DNA of 11,898 nucleotides from OAS926 sp035503715 (GTDB lineage: Bacteria > Pseudomonadota > Alphaproteobacteria > Rhizobiales > Rhizobiaceae). The stretch covers positions 1-11,898 of the forward strand of contig DATJTE010000210.1 in the NCBI GenBank assembly GCA_035503715.1. Direction: 5' to 3'. The position numbers were made by a program, and so were the translations under genes. The notes below the pieces were generated by a model that made no database searches, was not told where the DNA came from, and was given only the letters and a program-made list of their open reading frames with translations. Positions 5,943 to 11,898 of this stretch are shown here, one piece after another (the first letter of the stretch is position 1; each line of letters starts with the position of its first letter).

Positions 5943-6359
5943 ATGATGAAGCGTTTCACGATCTCCTTTGCCGTCATTTCCACCCTGTCATACCCGGCCT
6001 TCGCCCAGGACGATCAAATCGACTGCGCGAACGCGATGGCGCAGGTCGAGATGAACATCTGCGCCGCGCGCGACTATGAAACAGCCGACAAGGAGCTCAA
6101 CGCCATCTGGAAAGAGGCCCACGCCGCCGCCAAGGAAACCGACGCCGAGCAGCCCGAGGAGTTGAAGGGCGCGGAAAAGGCGCTGCTCGCCGGGCAACGC
6201 GGCTGGATCGCCTATCGCGACGGACAGTGCGAGCTCGCCGGTTTCGAGGCACGCGGCGGTTCGATGGAGCCGATGATCGTCTCAGGCTGCAAGGCCGACC
6301 TGACGCGCGCCCGCACCAAGGAACTGCGCGAGACGCTGCTCGGCGAACAGCCGCAGTGA
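5943..6359 (+). CDS. LprI-family (DUF1311) secreted protein
   Basis: A 138-residue secreted or periplasmic protein. A signal peptide occupies about residues 1-21 (cleavage after YPAFA, before QDDQ). The mature part has the LprI/DUF1311 pattern: CANAMAQVEMNIC (Cys28, Cys40), YETADKELN, LLAGQRGWIAYRDGQCE (Cys96) and GGSMEPMIVSGC (Cys116), ending in LTRARTKEL. Four cysteines suggest two disulfides. The family name comes from a mycobacterial lysozyme inhibitor; most members have no tested function, so lysozyme inhibition is not claimed. Two ATGs are adjacent (5943 and 5946); AGGA at 5935-5938 fits the second slightly better. Its place between ureB and ureC is odd for a periplasmic protein. Confidence 0.85.
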   Translation: MMKRFTISFAVISTLSYPAFAQDDQIDCANAMAQVEMNICAARDYETADKELNAIWKEAHAAAKETDAEQPEELKGAEKALLAGQRGWIAYRDGQCELAGFEARGGSMEPMIVSGCKADLTRARTKELRETLLGEQPQ

Positions 6360-6374
6360 GGCGCTGACCCGTCC

Positions 6375-6767
6375 ATGTCTCAACTGCTCTTCCCCGGCAA
6401 GCGCCTGCTCTGGATGGATCCCGCCGGTCTGCCCAAACTGTTCGATCCACAAACCGGGCCACATTGCTGCGCTGGCATGAATCTCGCACTGAAGAATATC
6501 TGCGAGGCGCATGCCGGCGACGTCTTCGCCTGCCCCGATATGCTCGTCGCCTACAGTCCGACCTTCGACGAATACGGATTGATCGTGCATGACGGCGGCG
6601 CATCGACCGTCGCGATCAGCCATTGTCCGTGGTGTGGCAGCGCGCTTCCGGCAAGCCAGCGCGACCGCTGGTTCGACGAGCTCGCAGCGCTCGGCTTCGA
6701 CGACCCGCTCGCCCAGGATATTCCCGAACAATATCGCTCGGCCGCTTGGCGGCTCAAGGAAGGCTGA
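6375..6767 (+). CDS. Conserved Cys-rich protein with CPWCG motif (DUF6980-like)
   Basis: A 130-residue soluble protein without signal peptide. Six cysteines are arranged as CC (31-32), C43, C53 and CPWCG (84-88). Conserved-looking blocks include FDEYGLIVHDGG (64-75), CPWCGSALPASQRDRWFDEL (84-103) and GFDDP. This resembles a family I recall as DUF6980; its function is unknown. The CPWCG plus C53/C43 could be a metal site or a redox site, and I cannot tell which. It starts 15 bp after the lprI-like stop and ends 2 bp before the ureC ATG, so it is in the urease transcription unit. The last codons contain the strong AAGGAAGG Shine-Dalgarno for ureC. Confidence 0.75.
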   Translation: MSQLLFPGKRLLWMDPAGLPKLFDPQTGPHCCAGMNLALKNICEAHAGDVFACPDMLVAYSPTFDEYGLIVHDGGASTVAISHCPWCGSALPASQRDRWFDELAALGFDDPLAQDIPEQYRSAAWRLKEG

Positions 6768-6769
6768 CC

Positions 6770-8476
6770 ATGCCGGCAAAAATCTCCCGCGCATCTTACG
6801 CGCAGATGTTCGGCCCGACCGTCGGCGACAAGATTCGCCTCGCAGACACGGAGCTGTTCATCGAGGTCGAGAAGGACTTCACCACCTATGGCGAGGAAGT
6901 GAAATTCGGCGGCGGCAAGGTCATCCGCGACGGCATGGGCCAGAGTCAGACGACGCGCGCCGAGGGCGCGGTCGATACGGTCATCACCAATGCGCTGATC
7001 GTCGACCACACCGGCATCTACAAGGCCGACATCGGCCTAAAGGACGGCCGCATCGCGGGCATAGGCAAGGCCGGCAATCCCGACACGCAGCCCAATGTCA
7101 CGATCATTGTCGGTCCTTCGACCGAGGCGATCGCCGGCGAGGGAAAAATCCTGACCGCCGGCGGCATGGACGCACATATCCACTTCATCTGCCCGCAGCA
7201 GATCGAAGAAGCGCTGATGTCCGGTATCACGACGATGCTCGGCGGCGGCAGTGGCCCGGCGCATGGAACGTTGGCCACCACATGCACCGGCGCGTGGCAT
7301 GCGCAGCGCATGATCGAGAGCTTTGACGGCTTTCCTATGAACCTTGCACTGGCCGGCAAGGGCAACGCCTCGCTACCCGCGCCCCTGGAAGAGATGATCC
7401 TCGCCGGGGTGTCCTCGCTCAAGCTGCACGAAGACTGGGGCACGACGCCCGCCGCGATCGACAATTGCCTGACCGTGGCCGACCAATATGACGTCCAGGT
7501 GATGATCCACACCGACACGCTGAACGAGTCAGGCTTCGTCGAAGACACGGTGCGCGCCATCAAAGGCCGCACCATTCATGCCTTCCACACCGAGGGTGCG
7601 GGCGGCGGCCATGCGCCCGATATCATCAAGGTGTGCGGCCTGCCGAACGTCATCCCGTCCTCGACCAATCCGACGCGGCCCTACACCGTGAACACCATTT
7701 CCGAGCATCTCGACATGCTGATGGTGTGCCACCATTTGTCGCCGTCGATCCCGGAAGACATCGCCTTTGCCGAAAGCCGCATCCGAAAGGAGACGATCGC
7801 CGCCGAAGACATCCTGCATGACATCGGCGCCTTCTCGATCATCTCGTCCGACAGCCAGGCGATGGGACGCGTCGGCGAGGTGGCGATCCGTACGTGGCAG
7901 ACCGCCGACAAGATGAAGCGCCAGCGCGGGCGCTTGAAGGAAGAGACCGGCGACAACGACAATTTCCGCGTCCGCCGCTACATCGCCAAATACACGATCA
8001 ACCCGGCGATCGCGCATGGCCTCTCCCACGAGATCGGCTCAATCGAGATCGGCAAACGCGCCGATCTCGTGCTCTGGAACCCGGCCTTCTTCGGCGTGAA
8101 GCCGGAGATGGTGCTGCTCGGCGGGTCGATCGCCGCGGCGCCCATGGGCGACCCGAACGCGTCGATCCCGACGCCGCAGCCAATGCATTACCGTACGATG
8201 TTTGCGGCCTATGGCAGACTGCGCACCAGCTCCTCGGTCACCTTCGTCAGCCAGGCATCGCTCGACGCGGGGCTGGCGCAGAAGCTCGGCGTGGCGAAGA
8301 CGTTGTTGCCCGTGAAGAACACACGGCGCATCGGCAAGGCATCGATGATCCACAACACGCTGACCCCGCACGTCGAAGTCGATCCTGAAACCTACGAGGT
8401 ACGCGCCGACGGCGAGCTTTTGACCTGCCAGCCGGCCACCGTACTGCCGATGGCGCAGCGGTATTTTCTGTTCTAA
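6770..8476 (+). CDS. ureC: Urease alpha (catalytic) subunit UreC
   Basis: A 568-residue catalytic subunit, normal length, with an intact dinickel site. Compared with Klebsiella numbering, the metal ligands are His136 and His138 (MDAHIHF), the lysine to be carbamylated Lys218 (LKLHEDWG), His247 (MIHTDTLNESGF), His273 (HAFHTEGAGGGH) and Asp361 (SSDSQAMGRVGE). The flap holds Cys320 and the catalytic His321 (MVCHHLSPSIPED). It hydrolyses urea in the cytoplasm. The ATG at 6770 has AAGGAAGG (6756-6763) 6 nt upstream and yields the family N-terminus MPAKISRASYAQMFGPTVGD. The frame is open upstream for 49 more residues inside the preceding gene, which are rejected. All active-site residues are present, so the enzyme should be functional if nickel is loaded. 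Confidence 0.98.
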   Translation: MPAKISRASYAQMFGPTVGDKIRLADTELFIEVEKDFTTYGEEVKFGGGKVIRDGMGQSQTTRAEGAVDTVITNALIVDHTGIYKADIGLKDGRIAGIGKAGNPDTQPNVTIIVGPSTEAIAGEGKILTAGGMDAHIHFICPQQIEEALMSGITTMLGGGSGPAHGTLATTCTGAWHAQRMIESFDGFPMNLALAGKGNASLPAPLEEMILAGVSSLKLHEDWGTTPAAIDNCLTVADQYDVQVMIHTDTLNESGFVEDTVRAIKGRTIHAFHTEGAGGGHAPDIIKVCGLPNVIPSSTNPTRPYTVNTISEHLDMLMVCHHLSPSIPEDIAFAESRIRKETIAAEDILHDIGAFSIISSDSQAMGRVGEVAIRTWQTADKMKRQRGRLKEETGDNDNFRVRRYIAKYTINPAIAHGLSHEIGSIEIGKRADLVLWNPAFFGVKPEMVLLGGSIAAAPMGDPNASIPTPQPMHYRTMFAAYGRLRTSSSVTFVSQASLDAGLAQKLGVAKTLLPVKNTRRIGKASMIHNTLTPHVEVDPETYEVRADGELLTCQPATVLPMAQRYFLF

Positions 8477-8506
8477 GACTCGGCCAATCTTCACCCGTGA
8501 GGCCTG

Positions 8507-9043
8507 ATGAAACTCGTCTCCCGTCTCGCCTGGCTATGTTGCGGCGCCATGCTGGCGATCTACGCGCTGATGGTGCTGGTCACCTTGCCGCGTATCGCGA
8601 CGGAAGCCGGCGGGCTGCTGCCCTTCGATTTGAGGCCGCTCGGCTATACACATGCGGAAGCCGTCGCTTTCCTCTCCGCGCTGACGCCGGCCGGCAAGGA
8701 CATCTACCTCACCATCCAGCACCGGCTCGACTTCGTCTTCCCGGCTGTATTCGCGCTGACGATCGCCTTTGCGATCGTGCTTTTGACGCCCTCGCGCTGG
8801 GGCGGGCTGCGCTGGATCGCGGCGGCGGTGATCGTGATCCCCGGCGCCATCTTCGACTATCTGGAGAATGCCGCCGTCGCCCGCCTGCTCAAGGCCGCTC
8901 CGGAGGCGCTGACGCCCGAGCTCGCGCGAGCCGCGCACATCTGGACCCTGCTGAAGAGCGCTGCGACCACCATCGCCATGGTGCTTGTGCTGCTGCTCCT
9001 GATCGGCTGGTTCTACCGCCGCATCGCGGGACGTCCGTATTGA
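8507..9043 (+). CDS. Four-helix integral membrane protein of unknown function
   Basis: A 178-residue membrane protein with four predicted helices at about 7-27, 76-95, 102-118 and 148-169. Between helices 1 and 2 is a soluble loop with FDLRPLGYTHAEAVAFLSAL (40-59) and YLTIQHRLD (67-75). A DYLEN motif (118-122) follows helix 3. I do not recognise a named family. The loop with Tyr, His and Asp/Glu residues looks conserved in style, but no reaction can be assigned. GAGG (8499-8502) precedes the ATG by 4 nt. It lies 30 bp after ureC in the urease transcription unit; a role in transport or membrane anchoring of the system is only a guess. Confidence 0.78.
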   Translation: MKLVSRLAWLCCGAMLAIYALMVLVTLPRIATEAGGLLPFDLRPLGYTHAEAVAFLSALTPAGKDIYLTIQHRLDFVFPAVFALTIAFAIVLLTPSRWGGLRWIAAAVIVIPGAIFDYLENAAVARLLKAAPEALTPELARAAHIWTLLKSAATTIAMVLVLLLLIGWFYRRIAGRPY

Positions 9044-9074
9044 CCCCGCAGTTTGAACGGACGACATCTCTTTC

Positions 9075-9371
9075 ATGATCTACGTCATCGCCACCTTGAC
9101 CATCAAACCGGCCACCGCCGAAACCTTGTTCAAGGCTGCCGCGCCCTGCATCGAGGCGACGCGCGCCGAAAAAGGCTGTCTCGCCTATGATCTGCACGCC
9201 AGCGCCACCGATCCGAACACGCTCGTCTTTGTCGAGAAATGGGAGACGCGCGAGGACCTGACCGCGCACTCCAAGCAGCCGCATCTGCAGGTCTGGCGGG
9301 ACGCAAGCAAGCCGCATCTTGTTTCGCGCAGCATCGAAATCGTGCATCCTGAAAAAGTGGAGACCTTCTGA
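9075..9371 (+). CDS. Antibiotic biosynthesis monooxygenase (ABM/YgiN-type) domain protein
   Basis: A 98-residue single-domain protein of the dimeric alpha-beta barrel ABM family. It shows VIATLTIKPATAETL (4-18), TRAEKGCLAYDLH (29-41), NTLVFVEKWETREDLTAH (48-65) and a late His70. Members include YgiN quinol monooxygenases and heme- or flavin-independent oxygenases, but many are uncharacterised. The substrate here is unknown. Its stop TGA shares one base with the ATG of the downstream GST (9371), so the two are coupled and may work together in redox or quinone metabolism. It starts 31 bp after the membrane protein; the ribosome site is weak. Confidence 0.87.
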   Translation: MIYVIATLTIKPATAETLFKAAAPCIEATRAEKGCLAYDLHASATDPNTLVFVEKWETREDLTAHSKQPHLQVWRDASKPHLVSRSIEIVHPEKVETF

Positions 9372-9976
9372 TGGTCTATATGGCGGTCGGTTCGAAAGGC
9401 TCGCGCGTCTCGCGCGTGCTCTGGATGCTGGAGGAACTCGGCGAACCTTATGAGTTCGTCGCGATCAAGCTGCGTTCGCCCGAAGCCTATGAGCTGAACG
9501 CGTCGGGCAAGGTGCCGATCCTCGTCGACAATAATCTGAAGATCACCGATTCCGCCGCGATCTGCGTCTATCTCGCCGACAAGCATGCCGACAAAGGCAT
9601 GGGCGCCAGCCCGGGTTTCGCCGGCCGCGCCGAGATGGATTCGTGGATGCATTTCGCACAGTCGGAATTCGAGGCGCCCTTGTGGAACAAACTGCGCCAT
9701 CGCTTCCTCCTGCCGCAGGATGTGCGCGTCGATGTCGGCCCGGCCGCGGCCTACGATTTCGCCAGCGAAGTCAAGGCCTTGGAGCGCAGGCTCGGCGACA
9801 ATGAGTACGCGCTCGGCAATCGTTTCAGCGCCGTCGACGTCATGCTCGGCGACATGGGCGGCTGGGCGCGGTCCGGCAAGTTCAAGGTCGAATCCGACCG
9901 CGTGAATGCCTATTTCGACCGGCTGCTGGCGCGGCCCGCGCGGGCGCGCAGCCAGGCCAATGGAGGCTCGTTCTGA
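9371..9976 (+). CDS. Glutathione S-transferase family protein within the urease operon
   Basis: A 201-residue GST. The thioredoxin-like N-domain runs over residues 1-75 (SRVSRVLWMLEELGEPYEF at 11-29, SGKVPIL with the cis-proline at 49, and TDSAAICVYLADKH with Asp60-Ser61 at the glutathione gamma-glutamyl site). A helical C-domain follows, with WMHFAQSEFEAPLW and NRFSAVDVMLGDM, the N-capping motif typical of GSTs. The class and substrate are not clear. GGAG (9359-9362) lies 8 nt before the ATG, which overlaps the ABM stop by 1 nt. Its own 3' end overlaps the apparent ureE start by 4 nt. It is unrelated in detail to the Nu-class GST at the left of the window. Confidence 0.88.
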   Translation: MVYMAVGSKGSRVSRVLWMLEELGEPYEFVAIKLRSPEAYELNASGKVPILVDNNLKITDSAAICVYLADKHADKGMGASPGFAGRAEMDSWMHFAQSEFEAPLWNKLRHRFLLPQDVRVDVGPAAAYDFASEVKALERRLGDNEYALGNRFSAVDVMLGDMGGWARSGKFKVESDRVNAYFDRLLARPARARSQANGGSF

Positions 9977-10596
9977 AACTTTCGATAAACACCGATTTCA
10001 CCAAGCTGCCGCGCGCCGGCCGCGTGCTGCCGGCCGGCGAGGCTGGCGGCCAGCCGAAACCGTTCGACGTGCTGGTGCTGCAGCACGACGAGCGGCATTT
10101 GCGCCGCCGTGTCCTCGAACTCAAGCAGGGCGATCGCGTGCTGGTCGACCTTGTCGAGCCGGTGATGCTGCAGACCGGCGACCGCCTCGTATTGGACGAC
10201 GGCCGCCAGGTGGAGATCGTCGCCGGCGCAGAGGAACTCTACGAGATCCGCGCGATCGATCCCGTGCACCTTGCCGAACTCTGCTGGCACATCGGCAACC
10301 GCCATCTCTCCGCGCAGATCGAGCAGGAGCGCATCCTCATCCTGCGCGACCACGTGATCAAGGATATGCTTGAAGGGCTCGGCGCGACGGTGACGGATAT
10401 CAGCGAGCCGTTCCAGCCGGTACGCGGCGCCTATTCCGGTCAGTCGCACGATCATGGCCATCATCACCACGATCACGACCATGATCATCATCACCATGAT
10501 CACGATCACCACCACGATCATGACCACGGGCATGGCGAGCGAGACCGCTTCGGCCGCCTTCCCGGCGATCCGCATTATGGCCACAACCATCCCTGA
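9973..10596 (+). CDS. ureE: Urease accessory nickel metallochaperone UreE, apparent CTG start
   Basis: UreE delivers nickel to the UreD-UreF-UreG-urease complex. The N-domain has HDERHLRRRVLELKQGDRVLVDL. The metal-binding C-domain has GNRHLSAQIEQERILILRDHVIKDMLEGLGATV, with the conserved interface histidine at residue 111. A long His/Asp tail spans 159-187, and more His near the end (HYGHNHP) makes 22 in all. No ATG exists in this frame before the domain. The CTG at 9973 has GGAGG (9962-9966) 6 nt upstream and overlaps the GST stop as CTGA, copying the ATGA overlap at ureF-ureG. It yields 207 residues. The alternative GTG at 10024 (190 residues) has no Shine-Dalgarno and would cut off residues just before the LPAG segment. 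The identity is firm; the start is the uncertain part. Confidence 0.94.
   Translation: MKLSINTDFTKLPRAGRVLPAGEAGGQPKPFDVLVLQHDERHLRRRVLELKQGDRVLVDLVEPVMLQTGDRLVLDDGRQVEIVAGAEELYEIRAIDPVHLAELCWHIGNRHLSAQIEQERILILRDHVIKDMLEGLGATVTDISEPFQPVRGAYSGQSHDHGHHHHDHDHDHHHHDHDHHHDHDHGHGERDRFGRLPGDPHYGHNHP
10447..10533 (+). repeat. CAY/GAY codon repeat encoding the His/Asp tail of UreE
   Basis: An 87-bp low-complexity tract of CAT/CAC and GAT/GAC codons encodes 29 residues, 19 His, 8 Asp and 2 Gly, in HD and HHHH groups. The synonymous third positions are mixed, so protein-level selection rather than a pure DNA microsatellite probably keeps it. Such tails in other UreE proteins bind several nickel ions for storage and are dispensable for basic activity. 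Slippage could change its length between strains. Confidence 0.85.
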
Positions 10597-11260
10597 GCCG
10601 CCCGCCAGCACGGCGCTACTCCGCCTGATGGCGTGGCTGTCGCCGGCTTTCCCGGTGGGCTCGTTCAGCTACAGCCATGGGCTGGAGCGCGCGGTGCATG
10701 ACGGACTGGTCTGCGACCGCGACGCGTTGCAGGACTGGCTGGCCGCATTGCTCGACTTTGGCTCCGGCTGGAACGACGCCGTGCTGTTCGGCGAAGCGTG
10801 GCGGTGCGCCCGCTCTGACAAACGCCTTGCGGAGGTCGCCGAGCTGGCCGAGGCACTGGCCGGATCGCATGAGCGTCACATGGAAACGACCTTGCAAGGC
10901 GCTGCCTTCCTGAAAGCCGCTGCCGGCTGGCCGCATCCCGTGCTCGCGCGATTGCCGGAGACAACACCCTACTGCGTTGCGGTCGGGGCGGTTGCAGGCG
11001 CGCACGGGGTCCCGCTCGCCGATGCGGTCGCTGTCTTTCTGCAAGCTTTCGCCACGAACCTCGTTCAGGCCGGCATCCGGCTCGGCGTCACCGGCCAGAC
11101 TGGCGGCGTCGAAACCGTCGCGGCACTGGAACCGCTGATCCTCGCCACCGCCACGCGCGCGGCCCACTCTTCACTCGACGATCTTGGCTCCGCGACAGTG
11201 ATCTCCGAGATCGCCGCCATGAACCACGAAACGCAAACTTCAAGGCTCTTCCGCTCATGA
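10577..11260 (+). CDS. ureF: Urease accessory protein UreF
   Basis: A 227-residue all-helical UreF, in the usual size range. It bridges UreD and UreG and gates GTP-dependent nickel insertion. Signatures are LLRLMAWLSPAFPVGSF with SYSHGLE following (14-37), FGEAWR, the central QAFATNLVQAGIRLG, and the C-terminal MNHETQTSRLFRS that contacts partners. The ATG at 10577 is chosen because it gives the normal short lead before the LSPAFPVGSF motif; it overlaps ureE by 20 nt. Starts further upstream, at 10532 or 10454, would lie in the other frame of the His tail and give Ile/Thr/Met-rich or unrelated leaders. The 3' end overlaps ureG by 4 nt (ATGA). Confidence 0.95.
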   Translation: MATTIPEPPASTALLRLMAWLSPAFPVGSFSYSHGLERAVHDGLVCDRDALQDWLAALLDFGSGWNDAVLFGEAWRCARSDKRLAEVAELAEALAGSHERHMETTLQGAAFLKAAAGWPHPVLARLPETTPYCVAVGAVAGAHGVPLADAVAVFLQAFATNLVQAGIRLGVTGQTGGVETVAALEPLILATATRAAHSSLDDLGSATVISEIAAMNHETQTSRLFRS

Positions 11261-11889
11261 CCCAGAAAACTGGCCCGCTGCGCGTCGGCATCGGCGGACC
11301 TGTCGGCTCCGGCAAGACGACACTGACGGAAAAGCTCTGCAAGGCGATGCGCGACCATTACTCGGTCGCGGTCGTCACCAACGACATCTACACCAAGGAA
11401 GACGCGATGGCGCTGGTCAGGCTGCAGGCCCTGCCGGAAGAGCGCATCGTCGGCGTCGAGACAGGCGGCTGCCCGCACACCGCGATCCGCGAGGACGCTT
11501 CAATCAACCTCCAGGCCATCGCGGCTATGAACGCGAAATTTCCCGATCTCGACGTGGTCTTCATCGAGTCCGGCGGCGATAATCTCGCCGCGACCTTCTC
11601 GCCCGATCTCGCCGATCTGATGCTCTACGTCATCTCGGTCTGCCAGGGCGGCGACATTCCGCGCAAAGGCGGCCCGGGCATCACCCGCTCCGACTTCCTC
11701 GTCATCAACAAGAGCGACCTTGCGCCCTATGTGAATGTCGATCTCGGCGAGATGGACCGCGACGCATCGAAAGTGCGCGGCAAGCGTCCCTTCGCCTTCA
11801 CCGACCTGTCACGCGGTAAGGGCGTTGGCGAGATCGTCGACTTCATTGTCGAGCAAGGCGGGCTGGCGACCGAAAAGACAGCAGCTTAG
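11257..11889 (+). CDS. ureG: Urease accessory GTPase UreG
   Basis: A 210-residue SIMIBI-class GTPase. The P-loop GPVGSGKTT is at 14-22, TNDIYTKEDA at 41-50, the nickel-binding Cys72-Pro73-His74 in GGCPHTAIRED, ESGGDNLAATFSP at 104-116 and the guanine-specificity NKSD at 151-154. UreG binds GTP and Ni(II), dimerises, and hands nickel to urease through the UreD-UreF scaffold. The ATG overlaps the ureF stop as ATGA, so the two are translationally coupled. It is the last gene in the window, with only 9 bp after its stop. The motifs are intact and the length is normal. Confidence 0.98.
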   Translation: MTQKTGPLRVGIGGPVGSGKTTLTEKLCKAMRDHYSVAVVTNDIYTKEDAMALVRLQALPEERIVGVETGGCPHTAIREDASINLQAIAAMNAKFPDLDVVFIESGGDNLAATFSPDLADLMLYVISVCQGGDIPRKGGPGITRSDFLVINKSDLAPYVNVDLGEMDRDASKVRGKRPFAFTDLSRGKGVGEIVDFIVEQGGLATEKTAA

Positions 11890-11898
11890 ACGCGGGAA

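Noticed and set aside
6623..6769. N-terminal extension of UreC by 49 residues
   Set aside because: It is Arg-rich, lies within the preceding gene in another frame, and has a poor start; the ATG at 6770 has a strong Shine-Dalgarno and the family N-terminus.
10454..10576. N-terminal extension of UreF through the His-tail tract
   Set aside because: In this frame the CAY/GAY repeat reads as an Ile/Thr/Met string with no counterpart in UreF. The ATG at 10577 gives the normal length.

Overview
The window looks chromosomal and comes from a GC-rich alphaproteobacterium. Hyphomicrobiales (rhizobial relatives, perhaps Phyllobacteriaceae) is the most likely order. The urease layout, a NodF/NodE-like pair, a Lys/Ala-rich histone-like protein, a Nu-class GST and a DUF1272 protein are all familiar in that order. 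Genus cannot be fixed without a search. I see no IS element, tRNA, rRNA, CRISPR array or phage gene.

Left part (1-3202): the 3' end of an unidentified plus-strand gene; a 210-residue histone H1-like protein with (P)AAKK/ARR repeats; then three minus-strand genes. Reading leftward from 3202 these are a NodF-like acyl carrier protein, a NodE-like beta-ketoacyl synthase 10 bp downstream of it, and a Nu-class (YfcG/YghU-type) glutathione S-transferase. The histone-like gene and the GST converge on a strong hairpin at 854-880. A 214-bp divergent intergenic region (3203-3416) separates the acyl carrier gene from ureD. On its minus strand it holds a plausible sigma-70-like promoter followed by a terminator-like hairpin in the 5' leader.

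Right part (3417-11889): a plus-strand urease cluster in the order ureD, ureA, DUF1272, hupE/ureJ, ureB, lprI-like, CPWCG protein, ureC, 4-TM protein, ABM monooxygenase, GST, ureE, ureF, ureG. UreA, UreB and UreC form the nickel enzyme. UreD, UreF, UreG and UreE assemble its nickel centre, and HupE/UreJ probably supplies nickel. UreE carries a His/Asp tail with 22 histidines. Seven genes that are not structural or canonical maturation genes sit inside the cluster. Most junctions are short or overlapping, which suggests one main transcript; a 153-bp gap before the lprI-like gene may hold an internal control site.

Points most worth a second look: the NodFE-like pair, whose ACP has His instead of Asp before the phosphopantetheine serine; the terminator-like leader in front of that pair; the apparent CTG start of ureE in a CTGA overlap with a strong Shine-Dalgarno; and the group of small Cys-rich and redox genes woven into the urease operon.
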